Below are positions 28,501-37,357 of a DNA stretch of 64,000 nucleotides, piece after piece. How positions within the stretch are numbered: the first letter of the stretch is position 1; the number at the start of each line of letters is the position of its first letter. A program made the position numbers and the translations under genes. Under the pieces are notes generated by a model, which was not told the DNA's origin, searched no databases, and was given only the letters and a program-made list of their open reading frames with translations. Source of the DNA: Leptospira_A sp046736045 (GTDB taxonomy: Bacteria > Spirochaetota > Leptospiria > Leptospirales > Leptospiraceae); assembly GCF_046736045.1 (NCBI RefSeq), contig NZ_CP177134.1, positions 2,852,001 to 2,916,000 of the forward strand. The letters are read 5' to 3'.

Positions 28501-31500
28501 TTTGACCATCGCTGATCCTACAGCGGGAGCAAAACTACCTGTCACTCCTGTAGCATTTCCCACAGACGTTAGAAATTTTGTCACACCCGGCCCGAAGACA
28601 TTCTGTTGTCCTGCTGTCGCAATCGTAAGTACTGCCGTGATTGCTGTGGATCGGATGGCCGCACTCTGTGCTTTCCGATCTGCTCGTTTTTGAACTATAT
28701 TTCCGTAACCCTTTCTGAACCATGCGTCTACTACCGTCTTGTCCATCCCCGAAGACTTAGCAAGTTCTTCCACTACGATCCTTTGGCCGATCTCTGTGAC
28801 CAATCCTCGTGTATCACTTGGTATGTTGGACGTATAACTGGAACCAGGTGTTTTGATTCCAGCAACCAAGTTCATATAGTTGTATGTTTGGCGTTCCCCT
28901 GCTGTCGCATCCAGATTTCCTGCATAAGCCATAGAGTGAATGTCTGTTAAAAAACTCGAGATTTCTCTCTCCGGCATTCCCGTTGCTTCCAAAGCACTTT
29001 TATAAATTCCACCTACGATTCCCTGCACCATTGCAGCTCCTACGAGATATGGATTGGAATTCATTGTTGATCTGGCTTTCTTCGCATCACGCGCGCCTTT
29101 GAAGTCGGTTAACAGTTGGTCTATTACATCTACAGGAAGTCCTGATGCAGTTGCCAGTCCTGTTGTAGCATAACTTTTTATGACTGCATCTTCGTTGGCT
29201 TTGATTCCGCGATACGTTGCTTGGCTTCCTACAATCTGGCTCTTCATCGTCTCATAACCAACATTATCTAGTGTCTTATATGCAAATGCTCCCACAGCTA
29301 ATGTTCTCATTCCTTGGAAGAATATATTCGAAGCTCCTTTTGTATAGTACGCCCAGCCTGCCATAATCTCAGGGTTATTGAACACTGCCGTGAATGCCTT
29401 GTTCATCATATTGCTCATCGCAAGCATAGGATCATTGATCGACATCGCATTCGCTCGCGCTTTGATCTTACCCGCCTGCATCCTTCCCCGCAACACTCCG
29501 ATCGCATCCGCGATCAATTGCACTTGTTCCTCACTTCCACCAGTAGCACGCACCAGTGCTCCTGCAATACTGGAGTTGATCGCTCCTTCCACCTTACCTT
29601 TGAGCGCTGCGTTGAATCCCGCTGTCCCACCGGAGATGTATGCGATTAACATTTCTTTCAGGAATGAATCGGATGATTCCTGATTTCTTTTTGCTTCCTG
29701 GAATTTTTTCTCGTTTTGACTTTCTACTTTGGAAATATCTCCCATAGACCGGGAGACCTTTTTGGCATCTTCATTCAGGCGAACGTTATAAAAATCACTA
29801 AGAACCGCAGTTCTTTGATCCGCCACTTCGTCAAAAGTTTCGTCTTCCCATACATCAAACAAATCTTTTCCTTTGGGAGCTGTAACGGGTGCTATTTGAG
29901 ACAAATTCACATATCGGGTCTCTATTTGTTTTCCATCGACGTAAACTCCATTCACCTGACCATCGATTTGGCCGTTGCTGATCTTTCTTTGCAAAGTCGC
30001 TACACTTGTTTCTTTGTTTACTGTATAAGTATAATCTTGTCGGAGCAGGTCTTTGCAGGATTCGGGAGTTATGTAGCAAACGCCTTCTAGTTTTTTTTCT
30101 TCGGCAGTCAGAGTCATATCCTTTGTTTGACCCAGTCGGATTTTTTGTTCTTTTGTGAGCTCATTGACAATCATTCCGTTCTGAAATTCCAATCCCAGAC
30201 TTTTTAAGTAACCTATGTTATCTTTGAATACTTCATTAAAACATAACTCGTATGCCGTGCCTGATGCGGTACAAGTAGCCATCAACGGGTTCTTTTCATT
30301 GGTCATTTCCACCAACATATTTATATAATCCGCCTTTCCGACTGCGTTCCCTCGGTCGTCAAATTTTAGTATGGCGCGGTCTTCCCATTTGATTCCCCAT
30401 GTCAATTGGTTCAGAAGTTTTTCCTGTTCTCTTTCCGCGATCCTCGTATTATTCTCGTTCATCGACAGTAATACTGAATATTGATAGGCTCCGTTGCCGG
30501 TATCTTGGAAAACATCTGCTATATCTTTGTCATTTACGGTCAAAGAAGTATCGATCGTCTTTTGGTAGGCAGCTCCGAATATGTTGAATGTTTTTCCGGG
30601 AGAAGTGTTTGTAGTTCCTCCGGTGAGTAAGGAAGCAACTCCTCCTTCGGAGGATGTCGTCAAACTTAAGTTTTTGTAAATAACTGGATCTGTTTGTACT
30701 AGACCTATGCCTGAGGCGAGACCACCTAATGCAAAACTTCCCAGGCTGGAAACTTTGTCCGATATGCCTGCGAAAAATTCTTTTGGAATGATTGTATTTT
30801 GAGAAATGATGGATTCTTGTCGGACAGGTTCCTGGAATACGAATTCTTTATTGGTGAGGCTTACAAGTGTTTGACCGTAATTGCTCAGAATGGAATTGGT
30901 TCCTGTTGAAAAATCAATCCCAGTCGAACTTGTTGCCCGAAAATCCGATTTAAGGTCTGTTATGTCTTTCTGTGATTCCGCATTGGCGGCATTTCTTTGC
31001 AGTTCTTCCCATTTGATGAGTCCGTCTTGTCTTTCCGTTTCCATCTTGGCAAGCCAGGCTGTCTTTTTGGATTCCAGATCGGCGATGGAATTTTCATAAT
31101 CCAGTTTGGCTTGCGTTTTCAGATCATTTGCATTTGTTTTCCACTGTTCATAAAAACTGTTATAGCTCGCTACCTGGCCTTCCCAATTGCGGACGGCGGG
31201 ATTGATATCGTTTGTATATTTGTTTAGTTGCCCGTTTAAAGATTCATAATTTCCATTCCAATAGGAATACATTGCATCCGATTGAGTATCGAATACTTTG
31301 AAAAGAGTTCCGTATGTGATGTATCCCATATGAAACCGGGCGACCTCCCAATAGCGAACTCCTTCCCAATAATAAAAATCATTCGGTTCGGAGAGCCAGT
31401 TTCTATCGTCATTTTGTGCGTAGTTGATTCCTACTCCGAAGCAGCAATTTTTCCCACCACCGTGGGTGAATATATTTGAAATGAGAATATCTTCCACTTG

Positions 31501-32790
31501 GTATCTGGAACCTAGCTTATCACCAAGCAGTAGTCTGGCGTAGTATTCGTCTCCGTCACGAATCGCTTTCAGCATTTCTCTCAAAGTAGAACTTCCTACA
31601 TTGGAAAACATCTCTGCATTTTCTGTCTTGTCCCAGTTCTGTTCCGTTTCGCTCATATCATCCCAATACATATAATTTCCGTAACGAACCCGATTGACCA
31701 ATTCGTCTATTTCTGCTTGTGTTGCCGTTGCCGCGGAAATACCTCCGTTGAGAGAAGTGGATATCTGGTAGGTATTGATTTTGTTATAATAAGCCGTGCT
31801 GTTTTCATGTGCTCCGATCGTGGTTGTCGAAAGAAAGTTTGTGATCTCGGATGAAATATTTGTGAGAACATTTGACGGGTCCAATGCGTCGTTATTCAAT
31901 ACATTGTTCAGTCGGACAACAAGACCGCTGAGTAAAGTGCCGGCTCCGTTCAGTTCATTGTTACTCGCATAACGATAAGTACAGTCTTCTGCTTTATCGC
32001 AGGCGGAAGCCAAGGCATCTTGAAACTGAAAGACCATACCTTTGAGTATATCCTTTACCTTTGATTTGTAAAAATCGATCTCTCCCAAATTGTCCTGAAA
32101 GACAGCATCCGACTGGTTCATTGTAGAGATGAACAGATCGTATTTGTTTTGGATTGCTGTCAATGATCCTGCAAAGTCATTGAGCCCTTGTTGGTAACCT
32201 TGATTGAAGTTTTGGTTCCAGTTGTTTGTTGCGTTTGCGATTTGCTGTTGGAGTTGGATTGCGTTTGTTTCTTGAGAAGAAAGTGCGGTTTGTACTCCCA
32301 TTCGCTCCAGGTAAGTGGTATCGACCCGATTTGTATTCAATCTCAATACGAATTCATTTCTGTTTGTTAAAAAGTCCAGATTCGCTTTGTCTTCCCAATT
32401 GTTCATCGCTACCAGCTTTTGGGATTCCAGTTCCTTTTGGACATAGTCTTTGTAGGCATCCACGCTGTTGTACGCATCGCTCGTTGTTATGCTTGCGACA
32501 TAATCATAGATGGCGTTGTCCGCTGCGGCTTCCCACGAGGCTTGCAGCAAACCTTTGTAATAGCTGACCTGGTCCGTCCAGCCTGCGATGGAGTTTAAAA
32601 AATAAGACTGACCGTAGACACGATTCATCACGTTGGAATCGTATTCCTGCATTTGCAATTGGGGGATGACTTCTTGGGAAAAAACGGCACCTGCAAAAAG
32701 TATAGTAAATACAAAGGAAAAGAGTCCTATTGCCGCTTGGGTCTTTGTGAATCGGGTGAATTTCCGTTTTGCGGGGTGTTCTTCTTGCAT
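25567..32790 (-). CDS. Giant exported protein (TIGR04388-like) with C-terminal M23 peptidase domain
   Basis: A 2407-residue protein with a signal peptide after a basic N-terminus (residues 17-38, AAIGLFSFVFTILFAGAVFS). The first 700 residues are rich in Gln/Asn and coiled-coil segments (IADLESKKTAWLAKMETERQ); the middle has Gly/Ala-rich hydrophobic stretches; then a long Glu/Lys coiled coil near 1820-2080. The end is a metallopeptidase M23/LytM domain: HAGID near 2165 and HLHV near 2358 are the zinc ligands. It resembles the leptospiral family I recall as TIGR04388. A peptidoglycan-active, surface-exposed or secreted role is likely. Start ATG 32790. Confidence 0.82.
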   Translation of the reverse strand: MQEEHPAKRKFTRFTKTQAAIGLFSFVFTILFAGAVFSQEVIPQLQMQEYDSNVMNRVYGQSYFLNSIAGWTDQVSYYKGLLQASWEAAADNAIYDYVASITTSDAYNSVDAYKDYVQKELESQKLVAMNNWEDKANLDFLTNRNEFVLRLNTNRVDTTYLERMGVQTALSSQETNAIQLQQQIANATNNWNQNFNQGYQQGLNDFAGSLTAIQNKYDLFISTMNQSDAVFQDNLGEIDFYKSKVKDILKGMVFQFQDALASACDKAEDCTYRYASNNELNGAGTLLSGLVVRLNNVLNNDALDPSNVLTNISSEITNFLSTTTIGAHENSTAYYNKINTYQISTSLNGGISAATATQAEIDELVNRVRYGNYMYWDDMSETEQNWDKTENAEMFSNVGSSTLREMLKAIRDGDEYYARLLLGDKLGSRYQVEDILISNIFTHGGGKNCCFGVGINYAQNDDRNWLSEPNDFYYWEGVRYWEVARFHMGYITYGTLFKVFDTQSDAMYSYWNGNYESLNGQLNKYTNDINPAVRNWEGQVASYNSFYEQWKTNANDLKTQAKLDYENSIADLESKKTAWLAKMETERQDGLIKWEELQRNAANAESQKDITDLKSDFRATSSTGIDFSTGTNSILSNYGQTLVSLTNKEFVFQEPVRQESIISQNTIIPKEFFAGISDKVSSLGSFALGGLASGIGLVQTDPVIYKNLSLTTSSEGGVASLLTGGTTNTSPGKTFNIFGAAYQKTIDTSLTVNDKDIADVFQDTGNGAYQYSVLLSMNENNTRIAEREQEKLLNQLTWGIKWEDRAILKFDDRGNAVGKADYINMLVEMTNEKNPLMATCTASGTAYELCFNEVFKDNIGYLKSLGLEFQNGMIVNELTKEQKIRLGQTKDMTLTAEEKKLEGVCYITPESCKDLLRQDYTYTVNKETSVATLQRKISNGQIDGQVNGVYVDGKQIETRYVNLSQIAPVTAPKGKDLFDVWEDETFDEVADQRTAVLSDFYNVRLNEDAKKVSRSMGDISKVESQNEKKFQEAKRNQESSDSFLKEMLIAYISGGTAGFNAALKGKVEGAINSSIAGALVRATGGSEEQVQLIADAIGVLRGRMQAGKIKARANAMSINDPMLAMSNMMNKAFTAVFNNPEIMAGWAYYTKGASNIFFQGMRTLAVGAFAYKTLDNVGYETMKSQIVGSQATYRGIKANEDAVIKSYATTGLATASGLPVDVIDQLLTDFKGARDAKKARSTMNSNPYLVGAAMVQGIVGGIYKSALEATGMPEREISSFLTDIHSMAYAGNLDATAGERQTYNYMNLVAGIKTPGSSYTSNIPSDTRGLVTEIGQRIVVEELAKSSGMDKTVVDAWFRKGYGNIVQKRADRKAQSAAIRSTAITAVLTIATAGQQNVFGPGVTKFLTSVGNATGVTGSFAPAVGSAMVKGTIQVVDGASRNGWKGATAGLINGAIGVVTQGAFQGNAAAERLFNAARDSGLGLGVSYNERDGWGGMIGLGTQAQNFDFRFSEHGDDILSTSFGAANGLQITNSYNASSGAAGVGVNINSGRGPRQGFNFNINYDTKDRLSGGVSYTNQPSGLGISGNWNGGQASVSSQLNGVNTGTNSANGYTAEDFDWMQDNINRAQDARDRRLDDIKLLREGLTQNDINSLDEQIRKVLVARADENTLLREKGNMDDDTIANLTDEQREDLLKPLVKEPISLESIALASLGLVGTSAMAALAFMGLRVNSSTNPTVSVGAQVVAVRREDLEGADGENVGGATTPTSSGSTTPKTGKVEFGNNTEQLKVKIDTVSEILSPAEKTKLDANNKELDKLKSNKEKYSDLTNLLNDKASFDLYMKSPDVSLQEKAFLQYFKDKTVDLVGGTQTSANSDPFANLENEKKRAAAIAEIKKSSEYKILMRTIELDTTRLNNASNKIVNDAIVREVTKHSENASSAYAASLDRNILNLSEKDFRNYADNFILTKTQLANERLDLTNRIAELEESRNNANSTDNKKIQEQINQIQTRVTQLDTNIINHRMSMQVGEDPQHYLDRMKTSFNDELKAIPRIIEDIDAQIENEQSKQSVDRKKIEQLTILQNRYEEREGLVKDALKRTLPYEDLKPYITHTGEYKNQTIITTDKFKAPLGNPNQAEATISLNSHYGSDGYKASEAINAHIYGSAHAGIDIAAPLGTKVNSMLGGTVVGEPTLGASVRVLDSESLRRAGIVFDPTVRNINGQLGSYISMSDGTILTSADVRAIDPKFNPDSPTMKEMGVQYDATKKSYFVINSSEQSDRTYLTEKQVSEMNIPAEARLNPERLSAEGNSVRISTNLTGPYAGNYEVTYMHMNQPFTGDRTITPGEQIGEVGTTGRSTGSHLHVGVTTTTEPNIPAEFYDVEARNNQGEPTKWRINPTYFIKNMANTAE

Positions 32791-32948
32791 AGTTGACCTG
32801 TTATAGGGTCAGCTAAGAATGATTATTGCAGAGGGTCAAAAAAAGAAAAAAATGAGGGGATTTTTTATTGCGAAAATTGTTGTTTTTTTTGAAAAAAAAT
32901 TCCCTTTATTTGTGATCAGCTAATTGGAAGAAGAGGGGAAATTGTGAT

Positions 32949-33683
32949 TTACTTACCTAAATAATAGTCTCTTTCCTGTTGATCGAAATGTTCGATGGAA
33001 TAACGCAGCATGGTTCTGGGCATTGTTTTTGCGTATTGGTCCAGAAACTTCAATAGTTTTGTTTTGTTCTTTTTGCCTGCTTCGCGCATCCATCCGCCGG
33101 TTGCTTTATGAATCAGATCTTCTTTGTCGCCGACCAATATTTCTGCGATTTTAAAAGTATCTTCCAGTTCTCCTTTTCTGATAAAATAACTCGTGCTAAC
33201 GATAGAAGTGCGTCTTTCCCATATATTTTTGGAACGGGCGAGCTTGTACAAAATATCTCTCGGTTTGTCTGAGAGATAACCTCCCACTACATGAGGAGCG
33301 GCCAGATCCACCAAATCCCAGTTATTGATCTGATCGGTTCTTTTCAGATAAAGATCGAACAATTCTTTCCTGCGAACCTCTCCGGTTTTTTTAGAACGGG
33401 CTTGTTTGTCCATAATGCTGAGAGCACCGGCCCTCACTTCATGAAATTTATTTTCCAGTAGTTTTTCTATTTCCGCAGTAGGCATCTCTATCATCTCTTT
33501 CGCAAGGGAAAAAACAGTACCCATACGCACACCTATGAAAACATCTCCCTCTCCATACTCTCCTTCTTTGGATTTGAAATAACGTTGAATCTTTTGGAAC
33601 TCTTCCTCTGACTGATGTGTTTTCAGTTGTTTTATGAATTCCAGGGAAGTGATTTTTGTTTTCGGGGATGTTTTAGTCGTCAT
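32949..33683 (-). CDS. DNA alkylation repair protein (AlkD-like HEAT repeat)
   Basis: A 244-residue all-helical protein of the AlkD/AlkC group, DNA glycosylases that remove positively charged alkylated bases. Seen: a HEAT-like repeat pattern throughout, FHEVRAGALSIMDKQA, the conserved INNWDLVDLAAPHVVGGYL near residue 120, IWERRTSIVSTSYFIRKG, and ATGGWMREAGKK near the end. Last gene of the ArsR-SRPBCC-AlkD operon, 28 bp after the SRPBCC stop. Confidence 0.88.
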   Translation of the reverse strand: MTTKTSPKTKITSLEFIKQLKTHQSEEEFQKIQRYFKSKEGEYGEGDVFIGVRMGTVFSLAKEMIEMPTAEIEKLLENKFHEVRAGALSIMDKQARSKKTGEVRRKELFDLYLKRTDQINNWDLVDLAAPHVVGGYLSDKPRDILYKLARSKNIWERRTSIVSTSYFIRKGELEDTFKIAEILVGDKEDLIHKATGGWMREAGKKNKTKLLKFLDQYAKTMPRTMLRYSIEHFDQQERDYYLGK

Positions 33684-33711
33684 TATTTTGTTCTACGAAT
33701 CTCCTCTGTTT

Positions 33712-34203
33712 TTATAAATGAATTTCCGAAAGCAGTCTTTCCAGTTTATCGTAACTATCTTTCATGCCTTGTTCCATATTGGTACTGAGTGCTCCGTCTC
33801 TTGCTTCCTTGGATGAGTAGATCGTTGTACTTATCATCGAAGTTTTGCCGGATTGTTCCGCCAGTATAAGTGTTGTTATTGTTTCACCGCCTGTCCAGTC
33901 TTCATCGAATAATTCCGTATGGACTAGTTTTTCCGGGGAGGAAATCTCACGGTAAACCCCGCTCATTCCCATATCATATCCGCTGGAAGTGCGCCTCCAT
34001 ACGAATCGTAGTTTTCCACCTACACGCAGATCGACTTCACAAACGACAAAGATCCATCCGTCGGGACCTGTCATCCAACGTTTGAGAAGTTCCGGTTTCG
34101 TATAACAGTCGAATATTAAAGTACGGGGTGCGTTAAAATCACGAGTGATGACTACCTCTCTGTCTGAAGGAGTAGTGATATTCATTTTGTTTGTATGCAT
34201 CAT
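33712..34203 (-). CDS. SRPBCC/AHSA1-type START-domain protein
   Basis: A 163-residue hydrophobic-ligand-binding fold of the AHSA1 (Hsp90 activator-like) family: VITRDFNAPRTLIFDCYTKP at 18-37, LKRWMTGPDGW, a GGKLRFVWRR strand and a final amphipathic helix (MEQGMKDSYDKLERLL). Commonly found next to an ArsR-type repressor, as here. Ligand unknown. Two adjacent ATG codons (34203, 34200) are possible starts. Confidence 0.9.
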   Translation of the reverse strand: MMHTNKMNITTPSDREVVITRDFNAPRTLIFDCYTKPELLKRWMTGPDGWIFVVCEVDLRVGGKLRFVWRRTSSGYDMGMSGVYREISSPEKLVHTELFDEDWTGGETITTLILAEQSGKTSMISTTIYSSKEARDGALSTNMEQGMKDSYDKLERLLSEIHL

Positions 34204-34231
34204 TTGGTTTCTCCGAGGGGTTTTGTTTGTC

Positions 34232-34594
34232 TCATTCCTTTTCTTGATTTTGATTTGTTAGTTTCAGCTCTTCCAAAAGAAGATCCAGTTTTTGAAAATT
34301 TCCTTCCCAGATCTTGCGGTAATTTTCAAGCCATCCGCTTGCTTCTCCCAGAGGTTCTGCAACAATCCGGCGCGGTCTTCTTTGGGCACTTCGTCCGCGG
34401 GAAATCAATCCTGCCCGTTCCAAAACTCTGAGGTGTTTGGAGATGGCGGGTTGACTCATCGAAAAAGGTTTTGCCAGATCCGTGACCGAAGCCTCTCCTT
34501 TGGCCAACCGGATGAGGATGGCTCTGCGGGTTGGATCGGAAAGCGCTGCAAACGTGGCGTCCAAACGATCGGAAGTTGTTGCTACTTGACTCAT
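34232..34594 (-). CDS. ArsR-family winged-helix repressor
   Basis: A 120-residue regulator: LSDPTRRAILIRLAKGEAS then the recognition helix SMSQPAISKHLRVLERAGLI. No metal-binding cysteines are present, so it is not a metal sensor; this sub-branch usually controls a neighbouring SRPBCC gene. It probably represses its own operon; TATAACTAAATAGTTAT-like A+T-rich symmetry at 34599-34616, just upstream of the start, is a candidate operator. Confidence 0.9.
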   Translation of the reverse strand: MSQVATTSDRLDATFAALSDPTRRAILIRLAKGEASVTDLAKPFSMSQPAISKHLRVLERAGLISRGRSAQRRPRRIVAEPLGEASGWLENYRKIWEGNFQKLDLLLEELKLTNQNQEKE

Positions 34595-34798
34595 GAGTTA
34601 TATAACTAAATAGTTATCAATGAATTAAGTCTAGCATTTTTATACTGCCAGGGCGGAAAATTAGTATAGATTCGCTTTTCTGAGCTTTTTGCAATTCCAT
34701 ACGGCTTGGAGTGGCAGATTTTAATTTTGAGAACCATTCTCAGAATGCGAATTGACCCTTCCGGGCCTTTTCCGGAATCTGGAAATGCGGAGAATTCA

Positions 34799-35212
34799 AT
34801 GAAAGAAATTGCCATCGATTCAGTTGCAAGATTCGATTATAAAAGCGAAAAACTGCAAATTATAATCCGAAAAAATCCTGCGAAATCACTTCCTACCGAA
34901 GCGGTTGTCATTGATGTGGAACGTGATATCAATTTGTATTCCGCGCAAAAGCTGAAAGAAATTCTCAGCCTTCTGATTGATTCCGGAAAATCAAAACTCT
35001 ATCTTTGTCTGGAAAAAACAGAATACCTCGACTCATCCGGATTAGGTGTTCTTCTGGGAATCCAATCCCGACTTAAAAAAGAAAAGGGAGGGGTTCGTAT
35101 TTTTTCGCCTTCGCGTACTGTTGATCATGTACTGAGACTGACCCGTTTGAAACATTTTATCCCTGTATTTGAAACTCTGGAAGAAGCAATCGCATTTAAT
35201 CCCGAGGATTAG
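34799..35212 (+). CDS. STAS-domain anti-sigma factor antagonist
   Basis: A 137-residue protein with a SpoIIAA-like STAS fold: VVIDVERDINLYSAQKLKEI and the phosphorylation site YLDSSGLGVLLG (Ser79/Ser80). Partner-switching proteins of this kind are phosphorylated by an anti-sigma kinase and dephosphorylated by a SpoIIE-type phosphatase, one of which is encoded convergently next door. ATG 34799 is supported by GGAG at 34789-34792 region; an upstream in-frame start at 34706 adds non-family sequence. Confidence 0.88.
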   Translation: MKEIAIDSVARFDYKSEKLQIIIRKNPAKSLPTEAVVIDVERDINLYSAQKLKEILSLLIDSGKSKLYLCLEKTEYLDSSGLGVLLGIQSRLKKEKGGVRIFSPSRTVDHVLRLTRLKHFIPVFETLEEAIAFNPED

Positions 35213-36213
35213 GGACAGTATTCGATTCGAATGATCGACAAATCATCCGTAGGCTCTCCTATGGAAAATATCTTTTCCATTATTTTTTTTATGTTCCCAC
35301 TTGCGTCTTTGGTGATTTTGAGAAAGAAGTCGGGATCTTCATTGATCTGTTTTTTTCTATGATGCGGCGCTAAGTTCAAATCATCCTTTCCATCCGATCC
35401 CAAAATGACAACATCACCCGGCAAAAGAGTTATCCTTTGGATGGTTAGATCGGATTCCGCGTCGAAGCCTATCTTATTCATCGTGACCGAATTTTCAATA
35501 TAACTGACTTCGCGGTTTCTATATAAGATCTGAAACGGGTGTTCCGCATTCCAAAAGAAACACTCTCCCGTTTCTTCTTCTATGATTCCCAATGTCAAAG
35601 AAACAAGCATGGCTCCTCCGAAGATCATAAAAAAATCACGTATGCTCGAATAGGTTTCCGTCAGCCAATCCGTCGGAGAAAAAGCTTTGAATCCTTCCTT
35701 TTTGTCTTTCAGCAATATGGAATGTACCGCCGATCCCAAAAGCAAAGAACCCGCAGCTCCTTGTAAGGATTTCCCCATTGCATCCGCGTTCAGATAAACC
35801 GTATAATTTTTGCCGTTCGCCAGAACAATCCGCTCAGTCAGACAGAGATCACCACCTAACGAAGTTTTCCAATCCATAAATTGAAAATTTTTATGTTGTT
35901 GAAGATAACATTCCGTTTTTATAATTACGGAATCATTGTTGTTTTTGCTGAGAGGGTTTGACAAAAGGGAAGTGAGGTAATAATCTCCGTCCTGTTGTTC
36001 CTTCAAACGTTTGATGCGCTCATGCGCTTCTTCTCTTTTGATCGCTCTTTGCAAATAATAGGTTCCGATTCCAAGCAGTCCCAAAAAAACCAAACCTTCT
36101 CCGATTACCATGGACTTACTTGTTTTTTGCAATCGAATGAGCAGATTTCCCCACCAAACAAGCTGTATAGTGATATAGAATAACAAAAGATAGAAAATGG
36201 AAATTGCTTTCAT
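35209..36213 (-). CDS. Membrane-anchored SpoIIE/PP2C-type serine phosphatase
   Basis: A 334-residue protein with two N-terminal helices (about 5-24 and 36-54), a short linker, then a PP2C-like phosphatase domain. Metal-binding acidic motifs are WKTSLGGDLCL near residue 115, GSDGKDDL near 277 and EPTDDLSIIRIEY at the end. It likely dephosphorylates a STAS protein such as the convergent neighbour; the two reading frames overlap by four bases at their 3' ends. Confidence 0.85.
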   Translation of the reverse strand: MKAISIFYLLLFYITIQLVWWGNLLIRLQKTSKSMVIGEGLVFLGLLGIGTYYLQRAIKREEAHERIKRLKEQQDGDYYLTSLLSNPLSKNNNDSVIIKTECYLQQHKNFQFMDWKTSLGGDLCLTERIVLANGKNYTVYLNADAMGKSLQGAAGSLLLGSAVHSILLKDKKEGFKAFSPTDWLTETYSSIRDFFMIFGGAMLVSLTLGIIEEETGECFFWNAEHPFQILYRNREVSYIENSVTMNKIGFDAESDLTIQRITLLPGDVVILGSDGKDDLNLAPHHRKKQINEDPDFFLKITKDASGNIKKIMEKIFSIGEPTDDLSIIRIEYCP

Positions 36214-36330
36214 AACATGAGAGTTCCCGGAAATCCGGATGAGTCGGAATTTCCTTAAAACATAAATTGATTCTAAGTCTCAATTTGAAGATGGTTTCCC
36301 GAAAAGCAAGCCAAATCGAGCTGGAGACTG

Positions 36331-36640
36331 GTTTTAAGAGAAGAGGGGACTTATCTATGTTTGGTTGTGCGCCTCGAATATGTTATATATATCGATATGA
36401 AATTTTAACCCGACCGTGCTCTACGCTTCAATCAACGTCCGATGTTACCCGCTCTTACTCGCGCGACTTCCTGTCGCGACTCGTAAGCTTCGGCCTTCCT
36501 GGCCTCGCCACCGCGAGAAACATCTCCCTTACTTTTAAGAGAAGAGGGGACTTATCTATGTTTGGCTTTGCGCCTCGAATATGTTATATATATCAATATG
36601 AAATTTTAACCCGACCGTGCTCTACGCTTCAATCTTTGCA
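36331..36640. repeat. Dispersed repeat, two partial copies in tandem
   Basis: The block TTTTAAGAGAAGAGGGGACT ... CTCTACGCTTCAATC occurs at 36331-36434 and again at 36533-36636, a 202-bp period. Between them lie CGTCCGATGTTACCCGCTCT and CGCCACCGCGAGAAACATCT, both also present in the repeats at 22.7 and 24.6 kb. Apparent ORFs here (with a repeated LSMFGxAPRICYIY peptide) arise from the repeat and are not called as genes. Together with flanks it fills 36214-36712. Confidence 0.78.
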
Positions 36641-36712
36641 AAGCAAAGGATTTTCGCTACGATCACTGGCGCGGGGAGGTGTTACCGGGATATCGGTAAT
36701 TGACCACCAAAC

Positions 36713-37141
36713 ATGGCGGATGGTCTTTGTGCTGCCCGTAAGGTAGAATTGGGGATGCGGGTGATTGGCGCTACGACCAAAGCATTTGTTTCTTATTCAA
36801 GCACTGATGAGATTCGAAATTTCCCCGAGTTGTACAATCTTCCCGTGCAAATACCGATTCGTGCACCTAACGGAATCGTCATCGCTGATCATTGGAGGGA
36901 TTTTATGGACGGAACCATTGCGATCAGCCTTGTCACAGCGAATGTAACCCGTTCTTATAACACGACTCGTTTTTGGACGTTTTCTGCTCTTTGGGGATCA
37001 TACGATGCTGCATCTAATTGTTCAAACGGAACATCAACAGCAGGCTTCGGGCAAACTTGGGATATAAATCCGACTATAGGTATATCTAATATCTCTTGTA
37101 GTAACGTAGCAAACTCTGAATTAATGTGCTTAACATACTGA
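36713..37141 (+). pseudogene. 5'-truncated DUF1554-like surface protein gene
   Basis: A 142-codon frame whose product matches the C-terminal part of leptospiral DUF1554/collagen-tail-like domains: ADGLCAARKVELGMRV, IPIRAPNGIVIADHWRDFMD, FWTFSALWGSYDAASNCSNG, CSNVANSELMCLTY. Signal peptide and N-terminal region are missing; the frame begins directly at the edge of the dispersed repeat array. Intact relatives are exported lipoproteins. The following 216 bp to the transposon contain a G+C-rich stretch but no gene. Confidence 0.6.
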
Positions 37142-37357
37142 TTTGATTCGTAACTTGTCGTCATCTGTTTTGTTACTATTTTAAAAGCCTTATGGACTTT
37201 GCAAATCGCCTGCGCTCCGAGGCACGGCTTCGTTCGGCGTCGGACTTCCTGTCCTCCTTACGAAAAACGCTCTCTCCTATTGTCGCTCGGTTTTTCGCTC
37301 ACGAAACTGTTCGATTCCAGTTAATCTTTGTTTGATGGAGATATATTTGAATTTTTG

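Noticed and set aside
25567..32790. Giant exported protein as another RHS or haemagglutinin toxin
   Set aside because: No YD repeats, RHS core or filamentous-haemagglutinin repeats; the ending is an M23 peptidase domain.
36267..36746. A 159-codon frame with a repeated LSMFGxAPRICYIY peptide
   Set aside because: The peptide repeat comes from the tandem copies of a non-coding dispersed repeat; the other copies have no matching frame.
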